A stretch of DNA of 64,000 bases from Ruminococcus sp. UBA3665 (GCA_002373165.1 DFJS01000026.1:1-64000); one strand, 5' to 3'; shown: positions 1-9,984, numbered from the stretch's first letter. Made by a program: numbers and translations. Notes: generated by a model from the letters alone, not told the origin.

Positions 1-691
<691 letters not shown>

Positions 692-711
692 CTATCTGTA
701 TCAAAAATAAA

Positions 712-1078
<367 letters not shown>

Positions 1079-1195
1079 GTGTATTTTGAAATTTTTCTGA
1101 AAAATCAGCTTTCTGCACAAAATTGTTGATAATTTTAATATAATCATCACAGTTTTTTGCATCTGCTTTAAAAATGCAGATTGGTTAATTTACAA

Positions 1196-1228
1196 TTTAT
1201 TCATAATTTATTCACTGAATTTTCATAT
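1196..1228 (+). promoter_or_regulatory. Three 11-bp direct repeats (PhoB-like boxes)
   Basis: TTTATTCATAA, TTTATTCACTG and AATTTTCATAT lie head to tail, so TTCA recurs at 1200, 1211 and 1222, exactly 11 bp apart; a further TTCAT is at 1231. OmpR/PhoB-family regulators bind 11-bp direct repeats just upstream of, or over, the -35 region. The repeats end 20 bp before the TATAAT that precedes a gene of that same family, so autoregulation is the natural reading. Inference. Confidence 0.55.
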
Positions 1229-1247
1229 AATTCATGAACAAATCATG

Positions 1248-1253
1248 TATAAT
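1248..1253 (+). promoter_or_regulatory. -10 box of the two-component operon
   Basis: TATAAT with no recognisable -35 hexamer at 17 nt; this fits an activator-dependent promoter served by the direct repeats just upstream. Confidence 0.5.
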
Positions 1254-1331
1254 TATTATGAGAGATTTTAAATTTTTTTAAATTCTTTTTCTAGTATTAT
1301 CACAAATTATCACAAAGGAGTGTCATGCTTT

Positions 1332-2030
1332 ATGGCTTTAGAAAAAGTATTAGTTGTCGATGACGACCAGAATATCTGCGATCTGCTCAGAATGTATCTT
1401 GAAAAAGAAGGCTACAGCGTAATTATTTCCAACGACGGCAAAGAAGCTGTTGTCAAATTCAATGCGCTGAATCCTGATATTGTCCTGCTGGATGTGATGC
1501 TGCCCTCGATGGACGGCCGCGGCGTATGCCGTGAAATCCGGAAAAATTCCAACGTGCCGATTATTATGATTTCTGCCAAAAACGAAACGTTTGACAAAGT
1601 CCTCGGCCTGGAACTGGGTGCAGATGACTATATCTCCAAGCCGTTTGATGCCAAAGAAGTCATTGCAAGAATCAAAGCCGTTGCCAGACGAATGGGTGCC
1701 AATAATACAGAACCCGAAACAAAAGAAGTCCGCTATGACAAGCTTGTTGTCAATATGACACGCTATGAACTGCGCGTCAATGACAAAGTTCTGGATACGC
1801 CCCCCAAAGAACTGGAATTATTATTCTATCTGGCATCCAACCCCAATCATGTCTATACCCGTGACCAGCTTCTGGATGAAGTATGGGGCTTTGAATATTA
1901 CGGCGATTCCAGAACGATTGATGTTCATATCAAGAGACTGCGCGAAAAGCTTGCCGATGTCTCTCCTCACTGGGCACTGAAAACCGTATGGGGTGTAGGC
2001 TATAAATTTGAAGCAGATGAAGAATCTTAA
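1332..2030 (+). CDS. OmpR/PhoB-family response regulator
   Basis: DNA-binding response regulator of 232 residues. The receiver domain shows the acidic pocket D10-D12 and the phospho-acceptor D54 (LLDVMLPSMDG), then the SAKNE and SKPF motifs; the C-terminal winged helix ends with the family's RTIDVHIKRLREKL and WGVGYKF signatures. The ATG at 1332 is preferred over an in-frame GTG at 1320 because AAAGGAG ends at 1320, 11 nt before it, and a receiver domain normally begins here. It is followed by the kinase (10 nt) and an HtrA protease, an arrangement typical of secretion- or envelope-stress systems such as CssRS or the WalRK-HtrA cluster. Which of these it matches cannot be decided from sequence alone. 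Confidence 0.93.
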   Translation: MALEKVLVVDDDQNICDLLRMYLEKEGYSVIISNDGKEAVVKFNALNPDIVLLDVMLPSMDGRGVCREIRKNSNVPIIMISAKNETFDKVLGLELGADDYISKPFDAKEVIARIKAVARRMGANNTEPETKEVRYDKLVVNMTRYELRVNDKVLDTPPKELELLFYLASNPNHVYTRDQLLDEVWGFEYYGDSRTIDVHIKRLREKLADVSPHWALKTVWGVGYKFEADEES

Positions 2031-2040
2031 CTGACAAATT

Positions 2041-3480
2041 ATGAAACTGATCAGCGAACAGAAAAACAGTGCCATTTCACAAAGCTACCTGAAACTTTCC
2101 GGCGGTCTGCTGCTGTTCGGCATTCTGCTGACAGGCGTTATCATGATATGCAGTGCCGTGGCCTCTTACCGGGAAACAATCGAAACAGCAATCCGGCAGA
2201 ACTGTGATGCACTGGTTTCCAATATCAAAGAAGTCTATCATTCTCCTGATGATATGCCGAGTGTCGAAATTCTGCGGCTTGTCCGCACAGCAGAGATGGA
2301 ATACGGCTACACCATGTTTGTGTATGACGAATCCGGAACCGAACTTTATCCCGGCAGCAGCGGCGAGACAAATATCCTGACCCCTTCTGTGCGGTCCTAT
2401 CTTTCCCGTGATGATTTTATCCAGATCGGCTATTATACTTCCAATGCACAGGAAGCGCAGATCTGCTGTGCCATCCGGTTTTATCTGGAGGCCGAAAACA
2501 AAGAAGTCTCGCAGTATTATCTTGCGGCTGTCAGCAATGCCGGCATGGTGCAGGAATACAGCATGATGCTGACAAGAAACATGATTCTCTGCCTGCTGGC
2601 AGTTACTGTCATCTTCATGGTAATTTTTCATCTGGGAGCCGGAAAGCTGGATCATCAGCTGGATGAAATTACCAAAGTTGCCAATCAGTATGCCGAGGGC
2701 GAATTTTCTGCCCGTGTCAGCCTGCCGGAACAAGCCAATCTGTATTCCCTGGGCTGTACGCTCAACCGCATGGCCGAATTTATTGAACAAAACGAAACTA
2801 CCCGGCGGAATTTCGTTGCCAATGTTTCGCACGAACTCCGCACTCCCATGACGACAATTGCCGGTTTTGCCGACGGCATTCTGGACGGCACGATTCCGAA
2901 GGAACAGCATAAAAAATATCTGAAAATTATTACAGAAGAAATTCATCGTCTCAAAACCCTGGTACAATCCATGCTGAACCTGACTAAATTTGAAGCCGGA
3001 GAAATGCAGATTCATCTTGCAGAAACCAATATTGCAGAATTATTAATCCGTACAGTCCTGATGTTTGAAAAACGCATTACCGGCAAGCATGTAGAAGTAG
3101 AAGGGCTGGAAGATATTGCCCTGACACTGAATGCCGACGAAGACCTGATGTCGCAGGTACTGTATAATCTGATTGAAAATGCTGTAAAATTCGTCAACGA
3201 AGGCGGCATTATCAGCTTTCAGGTTTATACAGAAGACAAAACGGCGCATATCTGCATTAAAAATACAGGCGAAGGTCTTGCCAATGACGAACTCCCCCGT
3301 ATTTTTGACAGATTCTATAAAACCGATACTTCCCGGAGTCAGGACAAAACCGGCCTTGGGCTGGGGCTTTCCATCTCCCGGAAGATTGTGCACCTGCACC
3401 AGGGACATATTGTCGTCAAAAGCGTAAAAGGCGAATATACGTCTTTTGAAGTCCAGATTCCGACTGATCTAAGCCATTAA
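2041..3480 (+). CDS. Membrane sensor histidine kinase
   Basis: Partner of the preceding regulator; 479 residues. A first membrane helix (about 20-43), an extracytoplasmic sensor of about 135 residues and a second helix (about 179-200) are followed by a HAMP linker, a HisKA domain with phospho-acceptor H264 (VSHELRTPM), and a HATPase domain with an N-box (NLIENAVKF) and G-boxes (GLGLGLSIS). There is no recognisable PAS domain, which argues against a standard WalK. Shine-Dalgarno is weak, so translation may depend on the upstream gene 10 nt away. The signal sensed is unknown; the HtrA gene downstream suggests misfolded exported protein or wall stress. Confidence 0.92.
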   Translation: MKLISEQKNSAISQSYLKLSGGLLLFGILLTGVIMICSAVASYRETIETAIRQNCDALVSNIKEVYHSPDDMPSVEILRLVRTAEMEYGYTMFVYDESGTELYPGSSGETNILTPSVRSYLSRDDFIQIGYYTSNAQEAQICCAIRFYLEAENKEVSQYYLAAVSNAGMVQEYSMMLTRNMILCLLAVTVIFMVIFHLGAGKLDHQLDEITKVANQYAEGEFSARVSLPEQANLYSLGCTLNRMAEFIEQNETTRRNFVANVSHELRTPMTTIAGFADGILDGTIPKEQHKKYLKIITEEIHRLKTLVQSMLNLTKFEAGEMQIHLAETNIAELLIRTVLMFEKRITGKHVEVEGLEDIALTLNADEDLMSQVLYNLIENAVKFVNEGGIISFQVYTEDKTAHICIKNTGEGLANDELPRIFDRFYKTDTSRSQDKTGLGLGLSISRKIVHLHQGHIVVKSVKGEYTSFEVQIPTDLSH

Positions 3481-3496
3481 TACAAGGTGATTTTTT

Positions 3497-4921
3497 ATGG
3501 AAGAAAATAATCAGCATCCTGAAACAGAACCTCTTCCGGAACAAAAACCTGAACAGGTTCCCTCACCGCCGCGGGAACGGCCGCCTGTGCCGCCGTATCC
3601 GCAGCAGCCTCCGCCGCCTTATTACGGAAATTATCAGAATCAATACCCCAACGGCTACCCGTATCAGCAGCCAATGTATTATTATCAATACCAGCCTTAT
3701 CCGCCGAATTATATGCCGCCTCCGCAGAGGGAAATTCCCAAAACGCCTCCGGCAAAGCCTATCGCTATGAACAGAAATATTCTGATTATGTGCGGCGTTA
3801 TTGCTGCCATGATTTTTCTGCTTTGTCTGTACTGCATTGTTTCTGATGTCATGCACGGCGCACTCAGCGGCAGTGATGTGATTTCCAATACTGTAATTCT
3901 GCAAACGCAGGAAAAGCCGGATCTTGACCCGGCTGATGAAAATGTCACGGCCGACGGCGAATATACTGTCCGGGGCGTTGCCGAACTTGTCAAGCCTTCT
4001 ATTGTAGAAGTCTATGTTTATGACGAAAATCATAATCTTGCCGGAACAGGCTCCGGCATTATCATCACAGAAGACGGCTATATCATCACAAATGCACATG
4101 TTGTCCAGGGAAAAGACTATTCTGTCACGCTTGATGACGAACAGGAATATTCTGCCCAGCTGATCGGCAGTGACAACAAAACCGATCTTGCTGTGCTGAA
4201 AATCAGTGCCAGCGGTCTAAATCCTGCCAAATTAGGCAATTCTGATGACACTTATGTCGGCGAAACCGTGGTTGCCATCGGCAATCCGGCCGGGCTGACC
4301 AATTCTGTTACAAAGGGAATTGTCTCGGCCATTAACCGGCAGATCCGCTCACAGAACAGCAGTTTCAAAATGGAATGCATCCAGACAGATGCGGCCATCA
4401 GTCCGGGAAATTCCGGGGGTGCGCTGGTGAACATGTACGGTCAGGTAATCGGCATCACGTCTTCCAAATACGCCTCGCAGTACGAGGCCGTTTACGAAGG
4501 TCTCGGCTTTGCCATCAGCATGAACCAGGCTTTGCCGATTGTGCAGGATCTGATCGAAAACGGCTATGTTTCCGGCCGTTTCCGGATTGGCATTGTCTTT
4601 GTCGCTACTGATACCTCCTATGCGCAGGCACAGTTTGAAGAAACATTCGGCAGTGAAATGCCGTCAGCACTCCGGAACTGTCTCTGGATTACAGAAATCA
4701 GCGAAGACTGCGATATTTCTCATACTGATTTGCAGCCGAATGATTTTATTCTGTCCATGAATGACAAAAAAGTAACGGATTATGACAGTGTTCTGGAAGC
4801 ACTGGAAGGCCTTCAGGGCGGCGATACTGTCACAGCGCACTGTGCCCGGTATGAAAAAGGCAGAGTTGCATATTTTGATATTGAATTCCAGCTGGAAAAA
4901 GATACTTCCGGAAATTTCTGA
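3497..4921 (+). CDS. Membrane-anchored HtrA/DegP-family serine protease
   Basis: Extracytoplasmic quality-control protease, 474 residues. The first 90 residues are a cytoplasmic Pro/Tyr/Gln-rich low-complexity tail, followed by one membrane helix (about 93-116). The trypsin-like domain shows the complete triad H201 (ITNAHVV), D230 (KTDLAVLK) and S306 (PGNSGGAL). The C-terminal PDZ-like region (about 355-465) is recognisable but diverged. It starts 16 nt after the kinase stop behind AAGGTG and ends the operon at a strong terminator. A second HtrA with a different tail lies at 25567-26991. Confidence 0.93.
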   Translation: MEENNQHPETEPLPEQKPEQVPSPPRERPPVPPYPQQPPPPYYGNYQNQYPNGYPYQQPMYYYQYQPYPPNYMPPPQREIPKTPPAKPIAMNRNILIMCGVIAAMIFLLCLYCIVSDVMHGALSGSDVISNTVILQTQEKPDLDPADENVTADGEYTVRGVAELVKPSIVEVYVYDENHNLAGTGSGIIITEDGYIITNAHVVQGKDYSVTLDDEQEYSAQLIGSDNKTDLAVLKISASGLNPAKLGNSDDTYVGETVVAIGNPAGLTNSVTKGIVSAINRQIRSQNSSFKMECIQTDAAISPGNSGGALVNMYGQVIGITSSKYASQYEAVYEGLGFAISMNQALPIVQDLIENGYVSGRFRIGIVFVATDTSYAQAQFEETFGSEMPSALRNCLWITEISEDCDISHTDLQPNDFILSMNDKKVTDYDSVLEALEGLQGGDTVTAHCARYEKGRVAYFDIEFQLEKDTSGNF

Positions 4922-4935
4922 TTTTTTCCGGTCTG

Positions 4936-4970
4936 ACAATCCCTGTGTTCTGCACGGGGATTGTTGTTTT
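4936..4970 (+). terminator. Intrinsic terminator after htrA
   Basis: Twelve-base-pair stem (ACAATCCCTGTG with CACGGGGATTGT, one T-G pair), 5-nt loop, then TTGTTTT. Confidence 0.88.
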
Positions 4971-5014
4971 CTACAAAAAATATCATATTTTTTACAAAAA
5001 ATTTTCCGTTTTTA

Positions 5015-5043
5015 TTGACTTTTCTCTGAAAAAGCAGTATAAT
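5015..5043 (+). promoter_or_regulatory. Promoter of the EAL-domain gene
   Basis: TTGACT, 17-nt spacer, TATAAT. The predicted start near 5050 puts the hairpin at 5056 almost at the mRNA 5' end. Confidence 0.85.
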
Positions 5044-5055
5044 AATCTTATAGAA

Positions 5056-5131
5056 GCATGAGAAAACTGCGGCTGACTGTCTCATGCATCCAATTCCAAG
5101 ACAATAGGGGGAAATCACCTGGCCGCCGGTG
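5056..5131 (+). promoter_or_regulatory. Structured 5' leader of the EAL-domain mRNA
   Basis: Stem 1 pairs GCATGAG (5056-5062) with CTCATGC (5081-5087). Stem 2 (5116-5131) pairs CACC with GGTG and GG with CC around a CCG loop. Stem 2 lies between the AGGGGG Shine-Dalgarno (5106-5111) and the ATG at 5139; a linear gap of 27 nt becomes 11 nt if the hairpin is skipped. I could not match it to c-di-GMP-I, c-di-GMP-II or any other riboswitch class known to me. It could be a regulatory RNA or simply a bridged start site. Confidence 0.5.
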
Positions 5132-5138
5132 TAACACA

Positions 5139-7442
5139 ATGCAAAACAATAAAAATCTGATTCTCTGGGTAGAATTGCTGTTCGCGCTGCTTTCACTGTG
5201 GGTGCTCCTGATGGTGCCTTCTTATCCGGAATATGCTATGGCAGTCCTGCGCATTTATATACTCAGCATGATTGTGCTGACCGTTTCTCTGGTACTGGTT
5301 GTGCGCCGCTATCAGAGTCAGCACAGTTCTGTAGATATGAACCGCATTTTCGATATGGTTGACCGGATTGACGAACCTGCTTTTATCTGGTCTTCTGATC
5401 TTTCCATGATGTACGGCAATCATGCTATGAACGAACTGCTGAATATTCCGGAAGATGACAACGGTGCCCATGCGCTGGAGCTGAACCGTTTTTTCCATAA
5501 TATCGGCCTTAGCCCTAAAGATGCCGCCGAAATCATGAGCAAGGGCACTTATCCGACGGGCATTCTTTCCAATGACAAGAAACGCTATATTACATGGTCT
5601 ACTTCCCTGATGATGCAGAACAATGTCACATCGCTTTATTTTTCTGTCGGCTTTGAAACAACACAGCTGGAAGAGGCCAAGCAATCCCTCAGCGAAAAAA
5701 GCGAAACTCTGGCTGTTTCCGAAAATCGTTATGCACTATCCATGAAGCTTTCCGGCGTAGGTTTTCTGCTGTGCGAAACAATTCATAACGGCTGCTATGA
5801 TGAATACTATGTCTCCAAAGAAGCCCAGGAATTTCTGGGCATTGACAAAGACCATATTTCTTTCCATGAATTCCGGAAAAAAATCTATTCTGATGACAGA
5901 TATAAATTCGATAATTATATCCATCAGCTGGAACATCCCGACCCGGAGGCAGCTCCTGTTCCGCGTGTCATGGAACTGCGCATTCATCCGGAAATGAGTC
6001 AGCCGTTTGTCTGGTATGCCTATCATTATCACGCCAATCTTCTGGACAAGAGCGGCATTCCGATTGTCGGCGGCGCACTGGTCAACATCTCGGAAGAAAA
6101 AGAAAAAGACGCTTTGCTGGAAAAATATGCTTATCAGGATGAACTGACAGAAATTTCCAACCGCAAACGCCTGATTCAGTACGGCAACGAATGCTATCGT
6201 TCTTATGCAAAAGAAAAAAAGCCCTACTGGGTCATGGTACTGGATATTGACCGTTTTCATCTGATCAACGATTCCTGCGGCTATGAAAACGGCAATAAAG
6301 TATTAAAAGAATTTGCTTCGATTCTGTCAAAATATCAGGATCAGGGCAAACAGGACAAGCCCGGCCTGGCCGCCCGTATCGGCGCGGACAATTTCGCTCT
6401 GATTATGCACGATTATGCTGACGAATCCCTTCCGGCGCACAAGCTGGAAATGATCCGCAAAGATTTTGCCAAACTGGAATCCGGCGATTTTGCTTCCCTT
6501 TCCCTTACCTGCTCGGCAGGTGTTGCCCATCTGCCCAGAGACGGCAAAAATTTTGAAGAAGTTCTGGAACATGCCGAATTTGCCCTCTCTATCGGCAAAG
6601 GCGACCTTTCTTACATGATGGGCTATGATGCCGAAATGCATCAGGAAATTATCCATCAGGGCGAAATGGAACGCAGTCTTTCCGAAGCGATTGAACTGCA
6701 TCATCTCCAGCTTTATTATCAGCCGAAATTTGATCTGCATACAGAAAAAATTATGGGTGCCGAAGCTCTGATCCGCTGGATTAAACCCGACGGCACTATG
6801 ATTTCTCCTAATGTTTTCATTCCGATTGCAGAAAAATCCGGCATGATTTCTGATATCAGCAATTTTGTATTGCAGGAAGCCTGCCGTCAGACAGGCGAAT
6901 GGCAGAGAGAAGGCCTCTCCCCGATTGTAATGTCAATCAATTTTGCTTCCGGCGATTTCTATCAGGCCAATGTCTGCGAAGTAGTACAGGCAGAACTCGA
7001 CAAAGCCGGGCTTCAGCCGAAATATCTGGAACTGGAACTGACCGAACGCCTTGCTTTAGGCGATATTAATTATACTATCAATCAGATGAATGCACTCCGC
7101 GAAATGGGCGTTCTGCTGGCAATGGACGATTTCGGCACGGGCTATTCTTCTCTGAGTTATATTCAGCGGCTGCCGCTTACGCTTCTGAAACTTGACCGTT
7201 CTTTCATCATCGAAATTGAAACTGATTCTGTCGCTCAGGTTATTGTTTCTGCCGTCATCAAGATTGCGAAATCCATGAACATGGAAACCATTGCCGAAGG
7301 TGTGGAATATGAAGGCCAATCCAAAATCCTGAAAGATATGGGCTGTGATTATATTCAGGGCTATCTTTACGGCAAGCCCATGCCTGCGGCAGATTTCCGC
7401 AAACGGCTGCAAATCAACACTTACGGAAAGGAAGTGGACTAA
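5139..7442 (+). CDS. GGDEF-EAL protein, probable c-di-GMP phosphodiesterase
   Basis: Cyclic-di-GMP turnover protein of 767 residues. Two N-terminal membrane helices (about 8-25 and 32-53), two PAS-like segments, a GGDEF domain whose signature is degraded to GADNF (about residue 415), then an EAL domain with intact EAL (about 541), ELTE and DDFGTGYSSL motifs. The reading is that the cyclase half is inactive or regulatory and the EAL half hydrolyses c-di-GMP. The ATG at 5139 is chosen because the protein then opens with a hydrophobic helix; an in-frame ATG at 5058 would lie inside the leader stem, within about 10 nt of the predicted transcript start. The next gene follows after 2 nt. Confidence 0.9.
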   Translation: MQNNKNLILWVELLFALLSLWVLLMVPSYPEYAMAVLRIYILSMIVLTVSLVLVVRRYQSQHSSVDMNRIFDMVDRIDEPAFIWSSDLSMMYGNHAMNELLNIPEDDNGAHALELNRFFHNIGLSPKDAAEIMSKGTYPTGILSNDKKRYITWSTSLMMQNNVTSLYFSVGFETTQLEEAKQSLSEKSETLAVSENRYALSMKLSGVGFLLCETIHNGCYDEYYVSKEAQEFLGIDKDHISFHEFRKKIYSDDRYKFDNYIHQLEHPDPEAAPVPRVMELRIHPEMSQPFVWYAYHYHANLLDKSGIPIVGGALVNISEEKEKDALLEKYAYQDELTEISNRKRLIQYGNECYRSYAKEKKPYWVMVLDIDRFHLINDSCGYENGNKVLKEFASILSKYQDQGKQDKPGLAARIGADNFALIMHDYADESLPAHKLEMIRKDFAKLESGDFASLSLTCSAGVAHLPRDGKNFEEVLEHAEFALSIGKGDLSYMMGYDAEMHQEIIHQGEMERSLSEAIELHHLQLYYQPKFDLHTEKIMGAEALIRWIKPDGTMISPNVFIPIAEKSGMISDISNFVLQEACRQTGEWQREGLSPIVMSINFASGDFYQANVCEVVQAELDKAGLQPKYLELELTERLALGDINYTINQMNALREMGVLLAMDDFGTGYSSLSYIQRLPLTLLKLDRSFIIEIETDSVAQVIVSAVIKIAKSMNMETIAEGVEYEGQSKILKDMGCDYIQGYLYGKPMPAADFRKRLQINTYGKEVD

Positions 7443-7444
7443 TC

Positions 7445-8110
7445 ATGACAATTCAGGAAAAAAAATTAAAACCTGCTCCGGTTTATACACTCGGCGAGGA
7501 AATTTTCAATTCTGTTTCTCATGGGGTAGGCGCACTGCTGGCGATTGCCGGCTGTGTGGTGCTGATTGTCTTCTGTACGATGAACAGGGGCGCAAAGGAA
7601 ATTGTTTCGGCATCGATTTTCGGGGCATCGATGATTATTCTCTACACGATGTCTACGCTTTATCATGCGCTGACTAACAAGAAAGCAAAGCGTATTTTCC
7701 GGATTTTCGATCATGATACGATTTTTCTGCTGATTGCCGGAACTTATACGCCGTATGCCCTGTGCTGCATCAAGCCTTTCTGGCTGGGAGTTACTATTTT
7801 ATGTGCCATCTGGACGGCGGCAGTATTGGGAATTACGCTGACTTCGATTAATCTGGAAAAATTCAGCAAACTTTCGACTGTATGCTATGTTCTGATGGGC
7901 TGGGCGATTGTATTCGCGATTAAGCCGCTCTATGAACAGCTTCCCCTGTTCAGCCTGATTATGCTGATTGCTGGAGGACTGATGTATTCCGGCGGCGTAT
8001 ACTTCTACAAGAAAAAATCTGTAAAATATTTTCATTCTATCTGGCATTTATTCGTTCTCGCCGGAACTGTGATGCATTTTTTCTCAGTATTCTATGCAAT
8101 CGCTTTTTAA
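7445..8110 (+). CDS. Hemolysin III / YqfA family membrane protein
   Basis: Integral membrane protein of 221 residues with about seven helices, related to bacterial hemolysin III and the PAQR receptors. It opens with the family motif EEIFNSVSHGVGALLA; the conserved His-rich putative metal site is seen in STLYHA near residue 75 and SIWHLFVLAGTVMHFF near the C-terminus. Its physiological role is unclear; haemolytic activity should not be assumed. It lies 2 nt behind the EAL gene, so the two are cotranscribed. Confidence 0.9.
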   Translation: MTIQEKKLKPAPVYTLGEEIFNSVSHGVGALLAIAGCVVLIVFCTMNRGAKEIVSASIFGASMIILYTMSTLYHALTNKKAKRIFRIFDHDTIFLLIAGTYTPYALCCIKPFWLGVTILCAIWTAAVLGITLTSINLEKFSKLSTVCYVLMGWAIVFAIKPLYEQLPLFSLIMLIAGGLMYSGGVYFYKKKSVKYFHSIWHLFVLAGTVMHFFSVFYAIAF

Positions 8111-8753
8111 ATGCAGAGTCTGCGGAAGTACGAAACTGATAATGCCTGACAGTCATTACCAGTGTTTTCAGGATTATATTTACTGTCAGGCAGAATGGCT
8201 GGATATGTCAAAACAATCTCTTCCGGAACTGAAAACGGATATCTTCCGGAGAAGTGACGGCTTTCCGAAAACCGGCGAAAAAAGATATCTCAAAGTCAGC
8301 CATCCGTTCTGCTGTAAAACCGGAAAAAATTTTAAAACCCTCTTTCAGCCTGCCATGTCCTCAGTGAACGGTATCGGCGAACCGCCCGAAGAACTTGAAC
8401 AGTCTGCTGTTGTCACCTGTCAGCTGGATGAAATTTTATCAAAAAATGATTTCTGTGCATGGATTTCCGTGACAGTCAGAGAAGTGATTCTGCTCTCGGA
8501 ATTATATCAGCATTATCCGGCACAGGTCAGTCCGGATTTATTTGAAAAATTCACTTCTCATAATCCTCATGCTGTACAGCTTTATTCGTTTTCATGGCAG
8601 AACTGGGATTATGATTCCTGGACAGCTCAGGGCGATGTGGGCGAATGGAAATTATTCTTCACTGACCCGGACGGAACAAAGCATTTGATTCTCCTGTATT
8701 ACTGGGGAAACTGTGACGAAATACTCTATATCGGCAATATTATTAAAAATTAA
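8094..8753 (+). CDS. Hypothetical protein with N-terminal Cys pair
   Basis: Not recognised. The 219-residue protein is predicted soluble and opens with CRVCGS, with further cysteines in HYQCFQDYIYCQ, which could form a small zinc knuckle. The remainder is rich in Trp, Tyr and acidic residues. The start overlaps the previous gene by 17 nt and has no clear Shine-Dalgarno, suggesting coupled translation; the exact start is uncertain. The long open frame and codon use like its neighbours support a real gene. Confidence 0.65.
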   Translation: MQSLFKCRVCGSTKLIMPDSHYQCFQDYIYCQAEWLDMSKQSLPELKTDIFRRSDGFPKTGEKRYLKVSHPFCCKTGKNFKTLFQPAMSSVNGIGEPPEELEQSAVVTCQLDEILSKNDFCAWISVTVREVILLSELYQHYPAQVSPDLFEKFTSHNPHAVQLYSFSWQNWDYDSWTAQGDVGEWKLFFTDPDGTKHLILLYYWGNCDEILYIGNIIKN

Positions 8754-8783
8754 TATTATTATAAATCAAGGAGGAAATTCAAC

Positions 8784-9860
8784 ATGAAAAAAAGAATAGG
8801 CATCTTAACCAGCGGCGGCGACTGCCCCGGCCTGAATGCGACCATCAGAGGCGTTGTCAAAGCCTGCTATGAACGCTTCGGAGAAGACAATATCCAGATT
8901 GTCGGCATTTCCAACGGCTATTACGGCCTGATTCACGGCCTTTGCAGAGATATGCAGCCTTCGGAATTCTCCGGCATTCTCACACAGGGCGGCACGATTC
9001 TGGGCACAAAGCGTCAGCCGTTCAAGATGATGACCGTCATCGGAGAAGATAATATCAACAAAGTTGACAGCATGATTGAAACTTACAAGAAGCAGAAACT
9101 CGACTGTCTGCTGACTCTTGGCGGCAACGGCACTCACAAGACTTCCAATCTGCTTGCGCAGAACGGCCTGAATGTCATCGGCCTGCCGAAAACAATTGAT
9201 AATGACCTGTTCGGCACAGATGTGACATTCGGCTTCCATACTGCTGTGGATATTGCAACAGATGCGCTTGACAGACTGCACACAACTGCCGCAAGCCATT
9301 CCAGAATCATTGTCTGCGAAATCATGGGCAACAAGGCCGGCTGGCTGACACTTTATTCCGGCATTGCCGGCGGTGCAGATATCATTCTGCTTCCGGAAAT
9401 TCCCTATGATATCGACAAAGTCTGCGATGCTGTTGTCAAACGTGCCCAGAAAGGCAAAACTTTCTCGATTCTGGCTGTTGCCGAAGGCGTAAATAATCTG
9501 GAAACTGCCAAACTCAAGAAAAAAGAACGCGAAAAATATCACGCCGAAAACGGCAACGATACGGCAAGAATTGCCGCACAGATTCAGGCCAATACAGGAA
9601 TTGAAGCCCGTGTATGCGTTCCCGGCCATATGCTCCGCGGCGGCTCGCCGAGTGCGTATGACAGACTGCTTGCCACACAGTTCGGCGTACATGCCGCCAA
9701 ACTGATTGCAGAAGAAAAATTCGGCAGAACAGTTGCCTATGTTAACGGTCAGGTGACTTCCAACAAGCTGGAAGAGATTGCCGGAAAGAAAAAACTCGTT
9801 GACCCCAAAGGTCAGGAAGTACAGACAGCCCGCGATTTAGGCATTTCCTTCGGCGATTAA
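8784..9860 (+). CDS. pfkA: 6-phosphofructokinase
   Basis: Committing step of glycolysis: phosphorylates fructose 6-phosphate. The 358-residue protein has the N-terminal GILTSGGDCPGLNA nucleotide loop, PKTIDND (catalytic Asp) and EIMGNKAGWL. The residues that normally separate ATP from PPi enzymes are mixed: the usual GGDGS/GGDDS motif reads GGNGTHKT, and PKTIDND has the Lys seen in PPi enzymes. The Gly/Lys combination is also known in some ATP-dependent enzymes of actinomycetes, so the donor cannot be settled here. AAGGAGG stands 9 nt before the ATG; a terminator follows. Confidence 0.93.
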   Translation: MKKRIGILTSGGDCPGLNATIRGVVKACYERFGEDNIQIVGISNGYYGLIHGLCRDMQPSEFSGILTQGGTILGTKRQPFKMMTVIGEDNINKVDSMIETYKKQKLDCLLTLGGNGTHKTSNLLAQNGLNVIGLPKTIDNDLFGTDVTFGFHTAVDIATDALDRLHTTAASHSRIIVCEIMGNKAGWLTLYSGIAGGADIILLPEIPYDIDKVCDAVVKRAQKGKTFSILAVAEGVNNLETAKLKKKEREKYHAENGNDTARIAAQIQANTGIEARVCVPGHMLRGGSPSAYDRLLATQFGVHAAKLIAEEKFGRTVAYVNGQVTSNKLEEIAGKKKLVDPKGQEVQTARDLGISFGD

Positions 9861-9877
9861 TCTGAAATTATATCAAA

Positions 9878-9908
9878 CGGGCTTTCTTGTTTTAGAAAGT
9901 CCGTTTTT
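9878..9908 (+). terminator. Intrinsic terminator after pfkA
   Basis: Nine-pair stem CGGGCTTTC/GAAAGTCCG, 8-nt loop, then TTTTT. Confidence 0.88.
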
Positions 9909-9984
9909 CTACAAGTGGGGTATTATATTCAAAATCCACAAAAAAAAATAATATTTTTGTCGCGAACGCACAATGAACAGTTAG

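Noticed and set aside
2077..3015. 312-codon reverse frame
   Set aside because: Antisense shadow of the histidine kinase; Cys/His/Phe-rich composition unlike real proteins here.
5056..5131. c-di-GMP-I or -II riboswitch before the EAL gene
   Set aside because: The conserved cores of these classes are not present; only generic hairpins are seen.
5058..5138. Upstream extension of the EAL protein to ATG 5058
   Set aside because: It would start in the 5' hairpin a few bases from the predicted transcript start and add a basic, non-membrane stretch before the first helix.
8805..9692. 295-codon reverse frame
   Set aside because: Antisense of phosphofructokinase; no start signals.
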